Positions 24,389-35,258 of a DNA stretch of 64,000 nucleotides are shown here, in pieces (within the stretch, counting starts at the first letter, position 1; each line of letters begins with the position of its first letter). The stretch lies in assembly GCF_900114215.1 (NCBI RefSeq), contig NZ_FOSG01000014.1:97826-161825 (forward strand), read 5' to 3'. A program made the translations under genes and the position numbers. Source of the DNA: Streptomyces mangrovi. GTDB lineage: Bacteria > Actinomycetota > Actinomycetes > Streptomycetales > Streptomycetaceae. The notes beneath the pieces were generated by a model. It was not told the DNA's origin. It did no database searches and saw only the letters and a program-made list of their open reading frames with translations.

Positions 24389-25828
24389 ATGAGCACCAGT
24401 CAAGCCACCGGGAACACCGGCAGCAACACGACGATCTCCCCCGGAGGCCTGCCCAGCCGCCGCAACACCGAGCTGGCGATGCTCGTCTTCGCCGTGCTGA
24501 TCCCGGTTTTCGCCTACGCCAACGTGGGCCTGGCCATCAACGGCGAGATGCCCGCGGGCATGCTCGGCTACGGCCTCGGCCTCGGTCTGATGGCCGGCGT
24601 GGCCCACCTGGTGGTGCGCAGATTCGCGCCGTACGCCGACCCGCTGATGCTGCCGATCGCCACGCTCCTCAACGGGCTGGGGCTGGTGCTGATCTGGCGG
24701 CTCGACCAGTCGGAGAGACTCGCCCTGCGCGGGGACGGGATCGCCGCGCCCAACCAGCTGATGTGGTCCGCGCTGGGGATAGCGCTCTTCCTGGCGGTGC
24801 TGGTCTTCCTCAAGGACCACCGCATTCTGCAGCGCTACACCTACATCTCCATGGTCGTCGCGCTGATCCTGCTGGCGGCGCCGGCCTTCTTCCCGGCCAG
24901 TGAGGCGAACTTCGGCGCCAAGATCTGGATCCGTTTCGGTTCCTTCTCCATCCAGCCCGGCGAGTTCGCCAAGATCATCATCACGATCTTCTTCGCGGGT
25001 TACCTGATGGTCAAGCGGGACGCCCTCGCACTGGCCAGCCGTCGCTTCATGGGGCTGTACCTGCCGCGAGGCCGCGACCTCGGCCCGATCCTGGTGGTCT
25101 GGGCGATGAGCATCCTCATCCTCGTCTTCGAGACCGACCTGGGCACCTCGCTGCTGTTCTTCGGCATGTTCGTGGTCATGCTCTACGTGGCCACGGAGCG
25201 CACCAGCTGGATTCTGTTCGGCTTGCTCATGGCCGCGGGGGGAGCCGCGTTCGTGGCCACCTTCGAGGCGCATGTGCGAGGCCGCATCATGGCGTGGCTG
25301 CACCCGATGGACATCTTCCTCCCCGAGGACCAGCGGCCGGAGGGGCTGATCTCCGACCAGGCCGCCCAGGCCCTCTTCGCCTTCGGCTCCGGCGGCACGC
25401 TCGGCTCCGGCCTCGGCCAGGGACACTCCGATCTGATCGGATTCGCCGCCAAGAGCGACTTCATCCTCGCCACCGTCGGTGAGGAACTGGGGCTCACCGG
25501 GACGATGGCGATACTGCTGCTGTACGGCCTGCTGGTGGAGCGCGGCATCCGCACGGCCCTGGCCGCCCGGGATCCGTTCGGAAAGCTGCTGGCCATTGGC
25601 TTGTCCTCAGCCTTCGCACTCCAGGTCTTCGTCGTCGCGGGCGGGGTCATGGGGCTCATTCCGCTGACCGGTATGACCATGCCCTTCATGGCGCAGGGTG
25701 GTTCGTCCGTCATCACCAACTGGGCCCTGGTGGCCATCCTGCTACGAATCAGTGATACCGCGCGGCGACCCGCGCCCGCCCCCGTTCCCTCACCCGATGC
25801 AGAGATGACTCAGGTGGTACGACCGTGA
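24389..25828 (+). CDS. rodA: FtsW/RodA/SpoVE family glycosyltransferase (RodA-like)
   Basis: 479 residues and about ten to twelve membrane helices. SEDS signature parts are visible: GANFGAKIW-like ANFGAKIWIRFGSFSIQPGE, FETDLGTSLLFFGMF, GLGQGHSDLIGFAAKSDFI and TVGEELGL. SEDS proteins polymerise lipid II into glycan. Pairing with the class B PBP encoded directly downstream (GTGA overlap) and with pstP/pknB fits the RodA-PbpA pair of actinobacteria rather than divisome FtsW, which normally sits in the dcw cluster. The C-terminal tail is cytoplasmic and Pro-rich. Confidence 0.9.
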   Translation: MSTSQATGNTGSNTTISPGGLPSRRNTELAMLVFAVLIPVFAYANVGLAINGEMPAGMLGYGLGLGLMAGVAHLVVRRFAPYADPLMLPIATLLNGLGLVLIWRLDQSERLALRGDGIAAPNQLMWSALGIALFLAVLVFLKDHRILQRYTYISMVVALILLAAPAFFPASEANFGAKIWIRFGSFSIQPGEFAKIIITIFFAGYLMVKRDALALASRRFMGLYLPRGRDLGPILVVWAMSILILVFETDLGTSLLFFGMFVVMLYVATERTSWILFGLLMAAGGAAFVATFEAHVRGRIMAWLHPMDIFLPEDQRPEGLISDQAAQALFAFGSGGTLGSGLGQGHSDLIGFAAKSDFILATVGEELGLTGTMAILLLYGLLVERGIRTALAARDPFGKLLAIGLSSAFALQVFVVAGGVMGLIPLTGMTMPFMAQGGSSVITNWALVAILLRISDTARRPAPAPVPSPDAEMTQVVRP

Positions 25829-27282
25829 ACAAGCCCCTGCGCCGGATCGCCATCTTCTGCGGCCTGCTCGTACTCGCCCTGCTGATCCGGGACAACTGGA
25901 TCCAGTTCGCCCAGGCCGACGAGTACAAGACACACAAGAACAACCGCCGTGTCGCCATCGAGCGGTATGCCCAGCCGCGCGGCAACATCATCGTCGACGG
26001 CAAGGCCGTCACCGGATCGAAGGCGACCAAGGGCACCGACTTCAAGTACAAGCGGACGTACAAGAACGGCGAGATCTGGGCCCCGGTGACCGGATACGCC
26101 TCCCAGGCCTTCGGCGCCACCCAGCTCGAGTCCATCTACGACGGCATCCTCACCGGCGACGACGACCGGCTGTTCTTCAACCAGACCATCGACATGTTCA
26201 CCGGCGAGGACCAGAAGGGCGGCAACGTCGTCACGACGCTGGACGCCGACGTCCAGAAGGCCGGCTTCGAGACGATGGGCGACAAGAAGGGCGCGGCCGT
26301 CGCGATCAACCCCGAGACGGGCGCGATCCTGGGCCTGGTCAGCACCCCCTCGTACGACCCGTCCTCCTTCGCGGGGAACTCCTCCAAGGACGCGGAGAAG
26401 TGGAACGGGCTGCTGAAGGACGAGGACGAGCCGATGCTCAACCGGGCGCTGCGCCAGACCTACCCGCCCGGCTCGACGTTCAAGGTCGTCACGGCCGCCG
26501 CGGCGCTGGAGAGCGGCATGTACGACATCGACGAGAAGACCGACACCCCGGACCCGTACCGGCTGCCGCAGAGCACCACCGACCTGGGCAACGACGGCAA
26601 CCACCCCTGTGAGGACGCCTCGCTGCGGGTGGCCATGCAGTGGTCGTGCAACACCGTCTTCGCCAAGATCAGCGACGAGCTCGGCAACGAGAAGATGATC
26701 GAGTACTCCGAGCGGTTCGGCTTCAACCAGGAGCACTTCGTCCCGGTCCGCGCCGCCGAGTCCGTCTACCCCGAGGACAACCGGCCGCAGAACGCCATGG
26801 CCGGCATCGGTCAGGCGTCCAACCGCGCCACCCCGCTCCAGATGGCCATGGTGGCCGCCGCCGTCGCCAACGACGGCAAGCTGATGGAGCCGTACATGAT
26901 GGACCAGCTCATCGCGCCGGGCCTCAGCGTCGTCGAGGAGCACAAGCCCCGGGAGATGGGCGAGATCGCCTCGGCGGAGAACGCCCAGAAGCTCCAGCAG
27001 ATGATGGAGACGGTCGTCGAGAAGGGCACGGGAGTCCCCGCGCAGATCGACGGCGTCACGGTGGGCGGCAAGACCGGTACCGCACAGCACGGCGAGAACA
27101 ACGAGAAGAACCCGTACGCGTGGTTCATCTCGTACGCCAAGACCTCCGACGGCTCGACCCCGATCGCCGTCGCGGTCGTCGTCGAGAGCGCCGACGTCCT
27201 CCGCGACGACATCGCGGGCAGCAAGCTGGCCGCCCCGGTGGCCAAGGCCATGATGGAGGCGGCTCTCGACGGCAAGAGGTGA
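25825..27282 (+). CDS. pbpA: penicillin-binding protein, class B transpeptidase (PbpA)
   Basis: 485 residues. One N-terminal membrane helix (residues 8-22, AIFCGLLVLALLIRDN), a PBP dimerisation-like domain, and a transpeptidase domain with SxxK (YPPGSTFKVV), SxN (QWSCNTVFA) and KTG (VGGKTGTAQH). It cross-links peptidoglycan with its SEDS partner. GTG start at 25825 overlaps the rodA TGA by 4 bases. The homologous gene in mycobacteria is pbpA, a PknB substrate. It has no PASTA domains. Confidence 0.92.
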   Translation: MNKPLRRIAIFCGLLVLALLIRDNWIQFAQADEYKTHKNNRRVAIERYAQPRGNIIVDGKAVTGSKATKGTDFKYKRTYKNGEIWAPVTGYASQAFGATQLESIYDGILTGDDDRLFFNQTIDMFTGEDQKGGNVVTTLDADVQKAGFETMGDKKGAAVAINPETGAILGLVSTPSYDPSSFAGNSSKDAEKWNGLLKDEDEPMLNRALRQTYPPGSTFKVVTAAAALESGMYDIDEKTDTPDPYRLPQSTTDLGNDGNHPCEDASLRVAMQWSCNTVFAKISDELGNEKMIEYSERFGFNQEHFVPVRAAESVYPEDNRPQNAMAGIGQASNRATPLQMAMVAAAVANDGKLMEPYMMDQLIAPGLSVVEEHKPREMGEIASAENAQKLQQMMETVVEKGTGVPAQIDGVTVGGKTGTAQHGENNEKNPYAWFISYAKTSDGSTPIAVAVVVESADVLRDDIAGSKLAAPVAKAMMEAALDGKR

Positions 27283-27431
27283 CCGGGAGGCCCGGTCGCC
27301 TCGGCGGTCACGCCGACGGTCACATCAGCGGTCGCATCCCGGCCCAGCACACGGTCCGGGTACCGTATGCCGAGCAGCACCGCCGGACCGCGCAGGGAGA
27401 CGGTCAGGACGCACGGAGAGGGCTGGAGACT

Positions 27432-29423
<1,992 letters not shown>

Positions 29424-29482
29424 TCCCGCCGGGCGCCCGCCGCCCGCGAGGCCCGTGAGCCCCGTACGCATGAGGCGCACAG

Positions 29483-29528
29483 CCGAGGGCCCCGACCGGT
29501 CGCTTCCGCTTCCGGTCGGGGCCCTCGG
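29483..29528. terminator. bidirectional terminator after pknB
   Basis: A 17-bp perfect stem (29483-29499 with 29512-29528) and 12-base loop lie between the convergent pknB and sortase genes. Confidence 0.85.
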
Positions 29529-29624
29529 GCGTTCCGTCTCCGTCCCCCGACGGGGCGGTGGCGCGGACGGTACGCGCGGCGGCCGGATCCCGCCGCTCAG
29601 CGCGTACCGGTCAACGCGTGCCGG

Positions 29625-30374
29625 TCAGCGCAGTTCCTTCGGCGGGGTGCGCCGCTCGTCCACCTTCTCGGTGCGCACCAGCTCGCCCCAGACGATGTAG
29701 CGGTAGTCGGAGGTGAGGATGGGGGTGCAGGTCGTCAGGGTGATGTACCGGCCGGGCTTCTTCTTCCCCGACTCCTCGGGGATGTCCGCCAGTACGCCGA
29801 CGTTGTACTTGGAGGTCCTGGGGAGCGTCTCGTAGACCTTGTAGACGTACCAGGTGTCCTCGGTCTCCACCACGATCGGGTCGCCCTCGTCGATCTTGTG
29901 GATGTCGTGGAACTTGGCGCCGTGGCCGTCGCGGTGCGCGGCCAGTGAGAAGTTCCCCTCGCCCTCCCACGGCGGTGCGGCCTCCACGGGGTCGGTGTAG
30001 TAGCCGGCGACGCCCTTGTTCAGCTCATCGGTGTCGGTGCCCTTCTTGATCAGCACCTCGCCGCCCATCGACGGCACATGGAGGAAGCCGACGCCGTCCC
30101 CGCCCTCGTACTCCTTCTTCTCCTCGCCGCCCGGCCCGTCCTTCGCCCAGCTCTCGCGTACCTCGTTGCCGTCGCGCTCGGCCTCGCGGTTGGCGATCAC
30201 GTTCGTCCACCACAGCGAGTAGGCGACGAAGAGGCCCAGCACCACACCGGCGGTGATCAGCAGCTCGCCCAGCAGGCTGACGACGGCCGGAAGCCACGGG
30301 CGCCGGCGTCGGGGCGGGGGCGGCGGATCCGTCCGCGAACCGTTGTCCTGGTCGATCACTGCCACCCGACGCAC
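29625..30374 (-). CDS. class E sortase (first copy)
   Basis: 249 residues. Short Pro/Arg-rich N-terminus, one membrane helix (residues 26-50), then a sortase domain with the catalytic His in LAAHRDGHGAKF, the catalytic Cys in ITLTTCTPILTSDYRYI and the downstream Arg. Class E sortases of actinobacteria attach LAXTG-type proteins to peptidoglycan. GTG start at 30374 with GGAGGGG about 6-7 bases upstream. A second class E sortase gene follows 33 bases upstream on the same strand (30408). No LAXTG substrate protein is encoded in the window. Confidence 0.9.
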   Translation of the reverse strand: MRRVAVIDQDNGSRTDPPPPPRRRRPWLPAVVSLLGELLITAGVVLGLFVAYSLWWTNVIANREAERDGNEVRESWAKDGPGGEEKKEYEGGDGVGFLHVPSMGGEVLIKKGTDTDELNKGVAGYYTDPVEAAPPWEGEGNFSLAAHRDGHGAKFHDIHKIDEGDPIVVETEDTWYVYKVYETLPRTSKYNVGVLADIPEESGKKKPGRYITLTTCTPILTSDYRYIVWGELVRTEKVDERRTPPKELR

Positions 30375-30407
30375 CGCCCGTTCCCCTCCGCAGTCCCTGC
30401 GCGCAGG

Positions 30408-31697
30408 CTATCGGACGAGGGCGTCCGGCTTCCCCTCGCTGCGCGGGCGCTCCTCGGCCAGCTTCCCCCAGACGATCATCCGGTACTTCGAGGTGAACTC
30501 GGGCGTACAGGTGGTCAGGGTGATGTACCGCCCCGGCCCGGTGAACCCCGATCCCTCGGGGACGGGGTCGATGACGCTGACGTTCGAGGGCAGGGTGGAG
30601 TCGAGGCGGTTGGCCATCTCGTAGACGTAGTAGGTGTCCTTGGTCTCCACCACGATCGGGTCACCCGGGTTGAGCTTGTTGATGTAGCGGAACGGCTCGC
30701 CGTGGGTGTTGCGGTGCCCGGCCACCGCGAAGTTGCCCTTCTCGTCCCAGGGCATCGCCGTCTTCAGGGGATCCTCCCCGTAGTGGCCGACCATGCCCCG
30801 GTCGAGGACGCCGTCCTCGTCCACGCCCTCGGCGACGGGCACCTTCACGTCCAGCCTGGGGATGTGCATGATCGCGAAGCCCTCGCCGGCGGAGAAGACC
30901 CCGGGGTCGCGGTTGTCCTCGTCCCCCTTCTCGCCCCACCGCTGCTCCAGCTTCTTCGCCTCGTCGCCCGCCTGGTGGTTGGCGATCACGTTCGTCCACC
31001 ACAGCTGGTAGGAGACGAACAGCAGCATCACCACGCCGAGGGTGATGAACAGCTCTCCGAGGACCCGGCTGGCGACCACCATCGGACTCTCCCGGCTCGC
31101 CCGTGCCGCCCGCCGCCGGGCGGCACGGCCGCCGGGCCGGGGCTCGCCGGAGGCCGGCGCGGATTCGGCCGCGGGCTCGGCCGCGGGCTCGGCCGCGGGC
31201 TCGGAGGCGGGCTCGGAGGCGGACCCGGTGACGGGGGACTCCTCGTGCGGTGACGGGGTCGGGGCCGCCACCCGGCGCAGCGCCATCGTCTCGTCCGCCG
31301 GGAGGTGCGCCTGCCGCAGCGTCATCGTCTCGTCGTCGAGGGCGGGCGCGGACACCGGCGCGGGCCGGGGCTCGGGCTCGGGGGCGGGGGCGGGGGCGGT
31401 CGGTCGGTACGCCTCCGCGTAGGGCTCCGCGTACGGACCGGCACCGGGCGCGTACGGATCGGCGTAGGGCGCGTACGACTTCGGCCGCTCCTCCCCCCGT
31501 ACCGGCTCCTGCCCCGGCAGCGGGTCGTTCAGCGGATCGGCGAGCCGTCCCACCGCGGCCTCGAAGGCCTGCTGCTCGGCCTGCTCGGCGTAGGCGTCGA
31601 TACCGGCTTCGATGTCGGCGTCGGCGGGCGGGCCGGCCCGGTGGCGCCCGGCGAGCGGGTCAGCCCCGTGGGTGCCCTCCGGACGCAGGGCCGTCAC
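30408..31697 (-). CDS. class E sortase (second copy) with long disordered N-terminus
   Basis: 429 residues. About 210 residues of low-complexity Pro/Ala/Glu/Tyr-rich sequence, including a run of Ala-Glu-Pro repeats, precede the membrane helix (GELFITLGVVMLLFVSYQLW) and a sortase domain with the catalytic His in VAGHRNTHGEPF and Cys in ITLTTCTPEFTSKYRM. The sortase core is paralogous to the neighbour (same TNVIANxxA segment after the helix). The long cytoplasmic tail is unusual and could be a regulatory or partner-binding region. The ATG overlaps the stop of the amidotransferase gene by 4 bases. Confidence 0.9.
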   Translation of the reverse strand: MTALRPEGTHGADPLAGRHRAGPPADADIEAGIDAYAEQAEQQAFEAAVGRLADPLNDPLPGQEPVRGEERPKSYAPYADPYAPGAGPYAEPYAEAYRPTAPAPAPEPEPRPAPVSAPALDDETMTLRQAHLPADETMALRRVAAPTPSPHEESPVTGSASEPASEPAAEPAAEPAAESAPASGEPRPGGRAARRRAARASRESPMVVASRVLGELFITLGVVMLLFVSYQLWWTNVIANHQAGDEAKKLEQRWGEKGDEDNRDPGVFSAGEGFAIMHIPRLDVKVPVAEGVDEDGVLDRGMVGHYGEDPLKTAMPWDEKGNFAVAGHRNTHGEPFRYINKLNPGDPIVVETKDTYYVYEMANRLDSTLPSNVSVIDPVPEGSGFTGPGRYITLTTCTPEFTSKYRMIVWGKLAEERPRSEGKPDALVR

Positions 31698-32323
31698 GCC
31701 CCGACCACGGGGGCCAACCCCCGCGAGCGCTCCACGGCGCCGGTGTCACCGCACTCCGCGAGCCAGTTGGCGAGCATCAGGTGGCCCCACTCGGTGAGCA
31801 CCGACTCGGGGTGGAACTGCACGCCCTCAACCGGCAGTTCGCGGTGGCGCAGCCCCATGACCACGCCCGTCTCCGTCCACGCGGTGACCTCCAGCTCCGC
31901 CGGGACGGTGGCGGGCTCGACGGCGAGCGAGTGGTAGCGGGTGGCGGTGAAGGGGGAGGGCAGCCCGGCGAAGACACCGCCGTCGCCATGGCTGACCAGC
32001 GATGTCTTGCCGTGCAGCAGCTCCGGCGCCCGGTCCACCACGCCGCCGTACGCCACGGCCATGGACTGCATGCCCAGGCAGACACCGAAGACCGGCACAC
32101 CACTGGCAGCGCAGTGCCGGACCATCTCGACGCAGACCCCGGCCTCCTCGGGCGTGCCCGGCCCGGGGGAGAGCAGCACTCCGTCGAAGGAGTCCCGCGC
32201 GTGCTCGGGGCGGACCTCGTCGTTGCGGAGCACCTCGCACTCGGCGCCGAGCTGGTAGAGGTACTGGACGAGGTTGAAGACGAAGCTGTCGTAGTTGTCG
32301 ACGACCAGGATGCGTGCGCTCAT
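31694..32323 (-). CDS. glutamine amidotransferase, PabA/TrpG type
   Basis: 209 residues. Class I glutamine amidotransferase with LLSPGPGTPEEAG oxyanion region, nucleophile Cys in FGVCLGMQSMA, and the His/Glu pair in VQFHPESVLTE. It supplies ammonia to chorismate for 4-amino-4-deoxychorismate (folate) or anthranilate (tryptophan). The partner subunit is not in the window, so the pathway cannot be fixed; a PabA assignment is common for this locus. Start ATG 32321-32323 overlaps the stop of the 61-residue membrane protein (TGATG). Downstream are the sortases, an unexpected operon mix. Confidence 0.88.
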   Translation of the reverse strand: MSARILVVDNYDSFVFNLVQYLYQLGAECEVLRNDEVRPEHARDSFDGVLLSPGPGTPEEAGVCVEMVRHCAASGVPVFGVCLGMQSMAVAYGGVVDRAPELLHGKTSLVSHGDGGVFAGLPSPFTATRYHSLAVEPATVPAELEVTAWTETGVVMGLRHRELPVEGVQFHPESVLTEWGHLMLANWLAECGDTGAVERSRGLAPVVGA

Positions 32324-32505
32324 CGTCCCTGCCCCGATCCGGCCCGGCCCTCGTCGACCGTCACGTCGCCGAACGGCAGCAGTGGCTCCGCCCAGGGGAA
32401 GACGTACTGGAAGAGCACGTAGACAACCGCCAGGGCCAGCACGAACGAGAGCAGCGCCCGTACGGGCGTGTTGCCCGGCAGATGCCGCCAGATCCAGCCG
32501 TACAT
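32320..32505 (-). CDS. small single-span membrane protein (61 aa)
   Basis: Short basic-aromatic N-terminus (MYGWIWRHLPGNTPVR), one strong hydrophobic helix (residues 17-40, ALLSFVLALAVVYVLFQYVF) and an acidic cytoplasmic or outer tail. It is translationally coupled to the amidotransferase (TGATG). I do not recognise the family. Coding is supported by the coupling, by codon bias and by clean membrane-protein composition. The position near crgA, DUF881 and sortases suggests a surface-related role. Confidence 0.7.
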   Translation of the reverse strand: MYGWIWRHLPGNTPVRALLSFVLALAVVYVLFQYVFPWAEPLLPFGDVTVDEGRAGSGQGR

Positions 32506-32600
32506 GCCGTGTAGCCGTCCCTTCTGTTACTCGCGCAACCAGAGTACGGGTACGCGGGCCCGGCGGGAGGCACAAGTCCCGCAATGCGTCACAGACCACC

Positions 32601-32640
32601 GGCGGCCCGGCCGCGGGCCGTCCGGCCCGGGCGGGCCGCC
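32601..32640 (-). terminator. possible terminator after DUF881 gene
   Basis: A 9-bp stem (32601-32609 with 32632-32640) with GC-rich inner pairing directly abuts the DUF881 stop codon on the minus strand. No U-tract. Confidence 0.45.
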
Positions 32641-33377
32641 TAGTCCACCGGTGTGCTCCGGGTCAGGTCGATCGCGCCCGAGTAGCCGGGGAGGGTCACC
32701 TCGTCGTGCTCGTCGACCGACCAGCCCAGGCCGTAGGCGTCTACGTACTCCCGGTAGTTGCGGACGGCGGGGGCGTCGTCCAGCGCCTCGCGCATCCGGT
32801 CTGGGTCGCCGACGGCGGTGACGGTGTACGGCGGGGAGTACAGGCGGCCCTGGAGGATCAGGGTGTTGCCCACGCAGCGCACCGCGCTGGTGGAGATCAG
32901 CCGCTGGTCCATGACCTTCATGCCCTCGGCCCCGCCCGCCCACAGCGCGTTGACCACGGCCTGGAGGTCCTGCTGGTGGACGACGAGGTCGTTGGGCTGG
33001 GGCTCGGGGAGGCCGGGCATGCGGGCGGTGGCGTCGGGCGGGGCGTCGTCGAGGGTGACGGTGAGGCCGGAGCCGGAGAGCTTCCTCGTCCCCGCGGTCC
33101 GCTCCAGCTCCTCGAAGACGCGCTTCTCGCTCTCCGTGCCGCCGCTGTCGCGCCGGGCGAGGGCGTCGACCTCCCGGCGCAGGGCGCCCACGGACTCGTC
33201 CAGCGCCTCGATGTCGTCGCTGCGGTCCTCGATGAGGTCGGACAGGCGCAGCATCGAGTCGTCGGTGCGCAGGTCGGTGCCCTGGGCGGTGTTGAAGCTG
33301 ATCCAGAAGAGGAAGCCGGCGAGGGCGAAGACACCCGCCGTGGCGAGCCGGACGGGCCGGAAGCGGGAATTGGTCAC
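32640..33377 (-). CDS. DUF881 family membrane protein
   Basis: 245 residues from the GTG at 33377. Membrane helix near residues 13-30, a coiled coil (LSDLIEDRSDDIEALDESVG, residues 45-95), then the DUF881 core with GSGLTVTLDDAPP, NDLVVHQQDLQAVVNALW and LISTSAVRCVGNTL. DUF881 proteins cluster with crgA and division genes in actinobacteria; the function is unknown. The frame extends to a GTG at 33401 (8 more codons), but no ribosome site precedes that one, while GGAGGGA lies upstream of 33377. Divergent from crgA. Confidence 0.82.
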   Translation of the reverse strand: MTNSRFRPVRLATAGVFALAGFLFWISFNTAQGTDLRTDDSMLRLSDLIEDRSDDIEALDESVGALRREVDALARRDSGGTESEKRVFEELERTAGTRKLSGSGLTVTLDDAPPDATARMPGLPEPQPNDLVVHQQDLQAVVNALWAGGAEGMKVMDQRLISTSAVRCVGNTLILQGRLYSPPYTVTAVGDPDRMREALDDAPAVRNYREYVDAYGLGWSVDEHDEVTLPGYSGAIDLTRSTPVD

Positions 33378-33545
33378 CTTACCCTTGTCTCCCTCCAGCA
33401 CGCGGAAGTACTACGCTAGCGGAATCAGGAATCGTCCCCTCCCCGGCCTCCTCCCCCGGTCCCCGGACCGGACTCCGGCCGCCGGGGAAGGGCCATCACG
33501 GACAGGCCCGCGCGGTCACGCAGCGCATCGACAGGAGAGTCCCTC

Positions 33546-33803
33546 GTGCCGAAGTCACGGATCCGCAAGAAGGACGAGTTCACACCGCCGCCGGCGAAGA
33601 AGGCCGCGAACATCAGCCTCACCTCGGGGCGGAGCTGGGTCGCGCCGCTGATGCTGGCGCTGTTCCTGATCGGGCTCGCATGGATCGTCGTCTTCTATGT
33701 GACGACGGGCGACCTGCCGGTCCAGTCGCTCGGCAACTGGAACATCGTGGTGGGCTTCGGCTTCATCGCGGCGGGGTTCGTCGTCTCCACCCAGTGGAAG
33801 TAG
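33546..33803 (+). CDS. crgA: cell division protein CrgA
   Basis: 85 residues with two membrane helices (residues 33-52 and 65-80) and the conserved start MPKSRIRKKDEFTPP. CrgA influences FtsZ ring formation and septation during sporulation in Streptomyces and recruits division and wall proteins in mycobacteria. GTG start with AGGAGAG upstream (33532-33538). Divergent from DUF881; a DnaA-box cluster follows the stop. Confidence 0.93.
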   Translation: MPKSRIRKKDEFTPPPAKKAANISLTSGRSWVAPLMLALFLIGLAWIVVFYVTTGDLPVQSLGNWNIVVGFGFIAAGFVVSTQWK

Positions 33804-34167
33804 TCGCCGCCACACCCCGCCGCACCCGCCACGCCCCGCCACGACCGGACCGGTTCCGCCCCCGCGGCAGCGTTATCCACAGGTCTTCCACAGCCCTGGG
33901 AAAACTTCAGAAGATCTGTGGATAACTTCTTCAGCCTGTCTGTCGTTATGACTGGTGACCCTCGGTAGACGAGTGGGCCCGACCCCCGTCACCCTGGGGA
34001 AACACGCATGCGCGCGGCCGCCGGGAACCCCGTACCGGCGGCCGCCCACACCATGCACAAGACCGGTCACCTGCTGTGGATAACCTCTGGCCACAGCTTC
34101 GTGCGCGGTGGTCGGCGGCCGACAACCACCGGTCGACAGTCGGCGCGCGGCAGCCGCCGGCCGCCGG
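33804..34167. promoter_or_regulatory. DnaA-box cluster between crgA and rhomboid gene
   Basis: A 364-base gene-free region. Three perfect TTATCCACA boxes: 33873-33881 (+), 33917-33925 (-) and 34075-34083 (-), each inside GTTATCCACAG. Weaker sites include TCTTCCACA at 33884-33892. The first pair is inverted, 35 bases apart, flanking an A-rich segment. It lies about 20 kb from oriC. Non-oriC clusters that titrate DnaA have been described in Streptomyces; this is a candidate. No ORF seen. Confidence 0.7.
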
Positions 34168-35058
34168 TCAGCGGCCGAGCAGTTCCACCGTGCGGACCAC
34201 GCAGACGACCGCGATCACCAGCAGCACCGCGGCCATCGTCCCGTACTGCACCAGCGCGCGCCGGGCACGCGGGGCGTACACCATCGCGTAGGCGATGACC
34301 GCCCCCACCACCAGGCCGCCGATGTGCGCCTCCCAGGCGATGTTCGGGATCCTGAAGGTGATGAGCAGGTTGATCGCCAGCAGCACCAGAATGGGACGCA
34401 TGTCGTACCGCATCCGCCGCACCAGCACGGCGGTGGCGCCGAACAGCCCGTAGATCGCGCCCGAGGCGCCCAGCGACTCCTGGTTCTGCGCGGCGAGCAG
34501 ATACGTCAGCGCGCTGCCGCCCAGCGCGGACAGCAGATACAGCCCCAGGAAGCGCCAGCGGCCCAGCGCCGCCTCCAGCTGCGGCCCGAGCCACCACAGC
34601 GCCAGCATGTTGAAGCCGATGTGCCAGATCTCCTGGTGCAGGAAGGCCGAGGTCAGCATGCGGTACCACTCGCCGTCCGCGACCCCGGCCCAGTCGGCCG
34701 CCGCCGGATCGTAGGCGTAGCCCAGCATCGTCAGCGCGCCGAGCAGCGAGCGGTCGTCGGCGGCGAGCACCGCGAAGAACACCGCCACGTTGATCCCCAG
34801 CAGCACCTTGGTGACCAGGCGCTGGTCGGCGGCGACGGCGCCGCCCGCCAGGGTGCGCGGCCGGGCGTCGCCCGCGGCGCTGCCCGTACCGAAGCCGCCG
34901 CGCACGCACTCGGGGCACTGGTAGCCGACCGAGGCCGGGATCATGCACTCGGGGCAGATCGGCCGGTCGCAGCGGGCGCAGGAGATGCCGGTCTCCCGGT
35001 CGGGATGCCGGTAGCAGCGCGGCATCGCCGGCCGCGCACCGCCCTGCTGATCCTCCAT
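34168..35058 (-). CDS. rhomboid family intramembrane serine protease
   Basis: 296 residues. The N-terminus has a zinc-binding B-box/RING-like cluster (CYRHPDRETGISCARC, CPECM, CPECV). Then a rhomboid domain with about six helices: WYRMLTSAFLHQEIWHIGFN (conserved His/Asn), catalytic Ser in GASGAIYGLFG, and catalytic His in AWEAHIGGLVVG. It cleaves membrane proteins within the bilayer. ATG at 35058 (MEDQQGG) was chosen for the GAGG before it; a GTG two codons upstream is possible. Convergent with crgA. Substrate unknown. Confidence 0.9.
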   Translation of the reverse strand: MEDQQGGARPAMPRCYRHPDRETGISCARCDRPICPECMIPASVGYQCPECVRGGFGTGSAAGDARPRTLAGGAVAADQRLVTKVLLGINVAVFFAVLAADDRSLLGALTMLGYAYDPAAADWAGVADGEWYRMLTSAFLHQEIWHIGFNMLALWWLGPQLEAALGRWRFLGLYLLSALGGSALTYLLAAQNQESLGASGAIYGLFGATAVLVRRMRYDMRPILVLLAINLLITFRIPNIAWEAHIGGLVVGAVIAYAMVYAPRARRALVQYGTMAAVLLVIAVVCVVRTVELLGR

Positions 35059-35258
35059 GGCCACCTCAACGCCCCCTCACGACGGACACGGCATACCCCC
35101 GCCCACGGTCGTGGCATACCCACGGGGACGGAGAACACCGCCCCCTCCGTCCTACGGACGGAGAAGGCGGCGGGTTCCCGACGGGCGGCCCAGCCGCGCG
35201 GCGCGCGCGAGGCCGGGGCCCTCGCCGGCCGGCTCCGGCCGACGCTTCTCAGCGCTTC

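Noticed and set aside
31140..31215. repeats in the second sortase gene resembling a CRISPR array
   Set aside because: They are short in-frame Ala-Glu-Pro codon repeats without spacers; no cas genes in the window.
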